Assembly (NCBI GenBank): GCA_000612485.1
Contig: CP007494.1
Span: 1,922,001 to 1,986,000, forward strand
Direction of reading: 5' to 3'
DNA length: 64,000 nucleotides
Origin: Bordetella holmesii ATCC 51541
GTDB lineage: Bacteria > Pseudomonadota > Gammaproteobacteria > Burkholderiales > Burkholderiaceae_B
Made by a program: the position numbers and the translations under genes. Of the stretch, positions 62,287-64,000 are shown piece after piece (the first letter of the stretch is position 1; each line of letters begins with the position of its first letter). The notes below the pieces were generated by a model, which was not told the DNA's origin, did no database searches, and worked only from the letters and a program-made list of their open reading frames with translations.

Positions 62287-63206
62287 TCAATCATACATAC
62301 GGTACACGACGTCGATGAGGGGCTCGTAACGGCCCGTCGAAGGCTTGGGGAAGGGGTTGCAACTGCGGATACCGTTTTCGACCGCGCGGTCGAAACCGGC
62401 ATTGCCGGAGGAACGGGTGAGCGTTACGTTGCCCACCTTGCCGTCACCTCCTAACTGTACTCGGTATTCCGCCGTCGGATTGGCCGATCCGGCGCGGGGC
62501 GGGGTCGGGAAGGCTACGCGGGGTTGCACGCAGGCACGTACCTTGGCGCCATAGCCATCGTCTCGGCCTCCGCCGGCCTGGTTGCGGTCCGCGGTGCCTC
62601 CGGGGCGACCCGCATTGCCCAGGATGTCGTTGCGGAAAGCATCGCGCAGTGCCTTGTCGGCAGCCGCCTTCTTGGCCGCTTCTTCCTTGGCCTTTTTCTC
62701 GGCCGAGGCTTTCTTGGCGGCGTCTTCCTTGGCCTTCTTGTCGGCGGCTTCCTTGGCTTTCTGCTCGGCTGCCTTGCGCTCCTGCTCCAGGCGCTGCTTT
62801 TCTTTCAACTCGGCCTGGCGGCGTTCTTCTTCCAGACGGGCTTTTTCCTTGGCGGCCTCGGCGGCCTGCCGGGCTTTCTCTTCCTGCTCGCGTTTTTTGC
62901 GTGCAGCTTCCAGCGCAATTTCCGGATCGGGTTGCGGTTCAGGCTGCGTTTGGGCGGGCTTGGCGGCGGCGCGGGTTCCGGCTCGGGTTCGGGAGTCGGT
63001 TTGGGCGGCGTCGCATCGGGCGTATCGCCGTCCATCCACAATTCGACCTGCACCGGGCCGGGGTTCTGGGTGTGCCAGTTCAGCCCGAAGAAAAGCACGA
63101 TGACCAACAGTATGTGTGCCAGCACCGCCAGGCCCAGGGACTTGGCATTGTCCTTGCGCTCAGGGGACCACGGGGTTTTACTGTCGGATCGGATAATCGG
63201 GGGCAT
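62287..63206 (-). pseudogene. tolA: TolA, frameshifted in the proline-rich linker as sequenced
   Basis: ATG 63206 starts MPPIIRSDSKTPWSPERKDN, then the membrane helix (SLGLAVLAHILLVIVLFFGL) and a Pro/Glu-rich linker. At about 62960-62975 the frame changes: the first frame reads APPPSPPKRSLNRNP and the second AAAKPAQTQPEPQPDPE. The long Lys/Ala/Glu coiled-coil domain (KAKEAADKKAKEDAAKKASA) and the C-terminal domain (YRVQLGGDGKVGNVTLTRSS) are in the second frame to 62287. One extra C in the CC at 62962-62963 restores about 305 residues. TolA transmits proton-motive energy from TolQR to Pal. Confidence 0.88.
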
Positions 63207-63240
63207 GGGCTTGCGAGGTCAGGCGGGCGATGTGCGCCGG

Positions 63241-63701
<461 letters not shown>

Positions 63702-63702
<1 letters not shown>

Positions 63703-64000
63703 TAGCGCACCTGCCGCTGCAAGATGTTCAGGAACTCGTCGACGAAGCTGTCGAAACGGATCGAAATGCGGTCGATGTCGTTCGTGAAGCGGTTATAGGC
63801 CACCACGGCGGGGATGGCGGCAAACAGGCCGATGGCAGTGGCAATCAGGGCCTCGGCGATCCCGGGGGCCACCGACGCCAGCGTGGCCTGTTGCATGTTC
63901 GACAAGCCGATGAAGGCGTGCATGATGCCCCATACCGTACCCAGCAGCCCGATGTAGGGGCTGACCGAGCCGGCCGAGGCCAGAAAGTTCAGGTGCGACT
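63702..64000 (-). CDS. tolQ: TolQ, Tol-Pal motor protein (N-terminal part outside window)
   Basis: The 98 visible C-terminal codons read [20 protein letters not shown], then [20 protein letters not shown] and [20 protein letters not shown], the MotA/TolQ/ExbB domain with its two pore helices. The start lies beyond the window edge. TolQ forms the pentameric proton channel with TolR. Confidence 0.95.

Overview
The window is very probably chromosome of Bordetella holmesii. It is GC-rich, has Betaproteobacteria gene content (Tol-Pal cluster, gloB/methyltransferase/rnhA/dnaQ neighbourhood, a Bug/TctC-type binding protein, an lgm-like lipid A locus), and carries IS481 together with three 1306-bp IS1001-type elements. 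That pair of insertion sequences is the main reason for the species call; it rests on recognition, not on a database search.

Layout. 1-2410: DUF444/YeaH gene (5' end outside the window) and a frameshifted spoVR. 2407-13000: regulators and transporters, several broken: AraC regulator, deleted MFS gene, LysR regulator, tRNA-Ser, GST, AhpD-like protein, a ProP-like osmoporter broken by a frameshift and IS1001, a PACE efflux gene with its deleted LysR regulator, and an exported argininosuccinate-lyase-like protein. 13223-25185: stress protein, cupin, NudC, a PQQ dehydrogenase, an atypical response regulator, an NrtR/NadQ-type regulator with two operators and nadC, a Bug protein, and a ZnuD-like receptor. 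25300-36151: fabI, lytic transglycosylase, gloB, methyltransferase, rnhA, an RND efflux pair (permease destroyed three ways), dnaQ and tRNA-Val. 36193-44238: the third IS1001, then an intact five-gene efflux operon (HlyD protein, double-ATPase ABC protein, permease, outer-membrane lipoprotein, small membrane protein). 44232-54880: GNAT, lgm-like lipid A glucosamine locus, hydrolase, LysE and EamA exporters (both frameshifted), MocR regulator, phosphatase-like protein, stress protein, and an internally deleted IS3/IS407-group element. 55017-64000: second-type EF-G, hydrolase, ybaK broken by IS481, and the tolQ-tolR-tolA-tolB-pal-cpoB cluster on the minus strand (tolQ cut by the window edge).

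Two kinds of gene damage coexist. Some lesions are certainly real: IS insertions with perfect target duplications, internal deletions, a nonsense codon. Others are one-base changes, nearly all contractions of G/C runs, and hit about ten genes including fabI, rnhA and tolA. These may be genuine decay or run-length sequencing errors; fabI is the strongest hint for error. Notable single observations are that the IS481 transposase stop codon is supplied by the CTAG target duplication, that NudC has lost a conserved Nudix-box glutamate, that two 19-bp operators bracket the nadC start, and that a 12-bp hairpin overlaps the IS1001 transposase ribosome-binding region.
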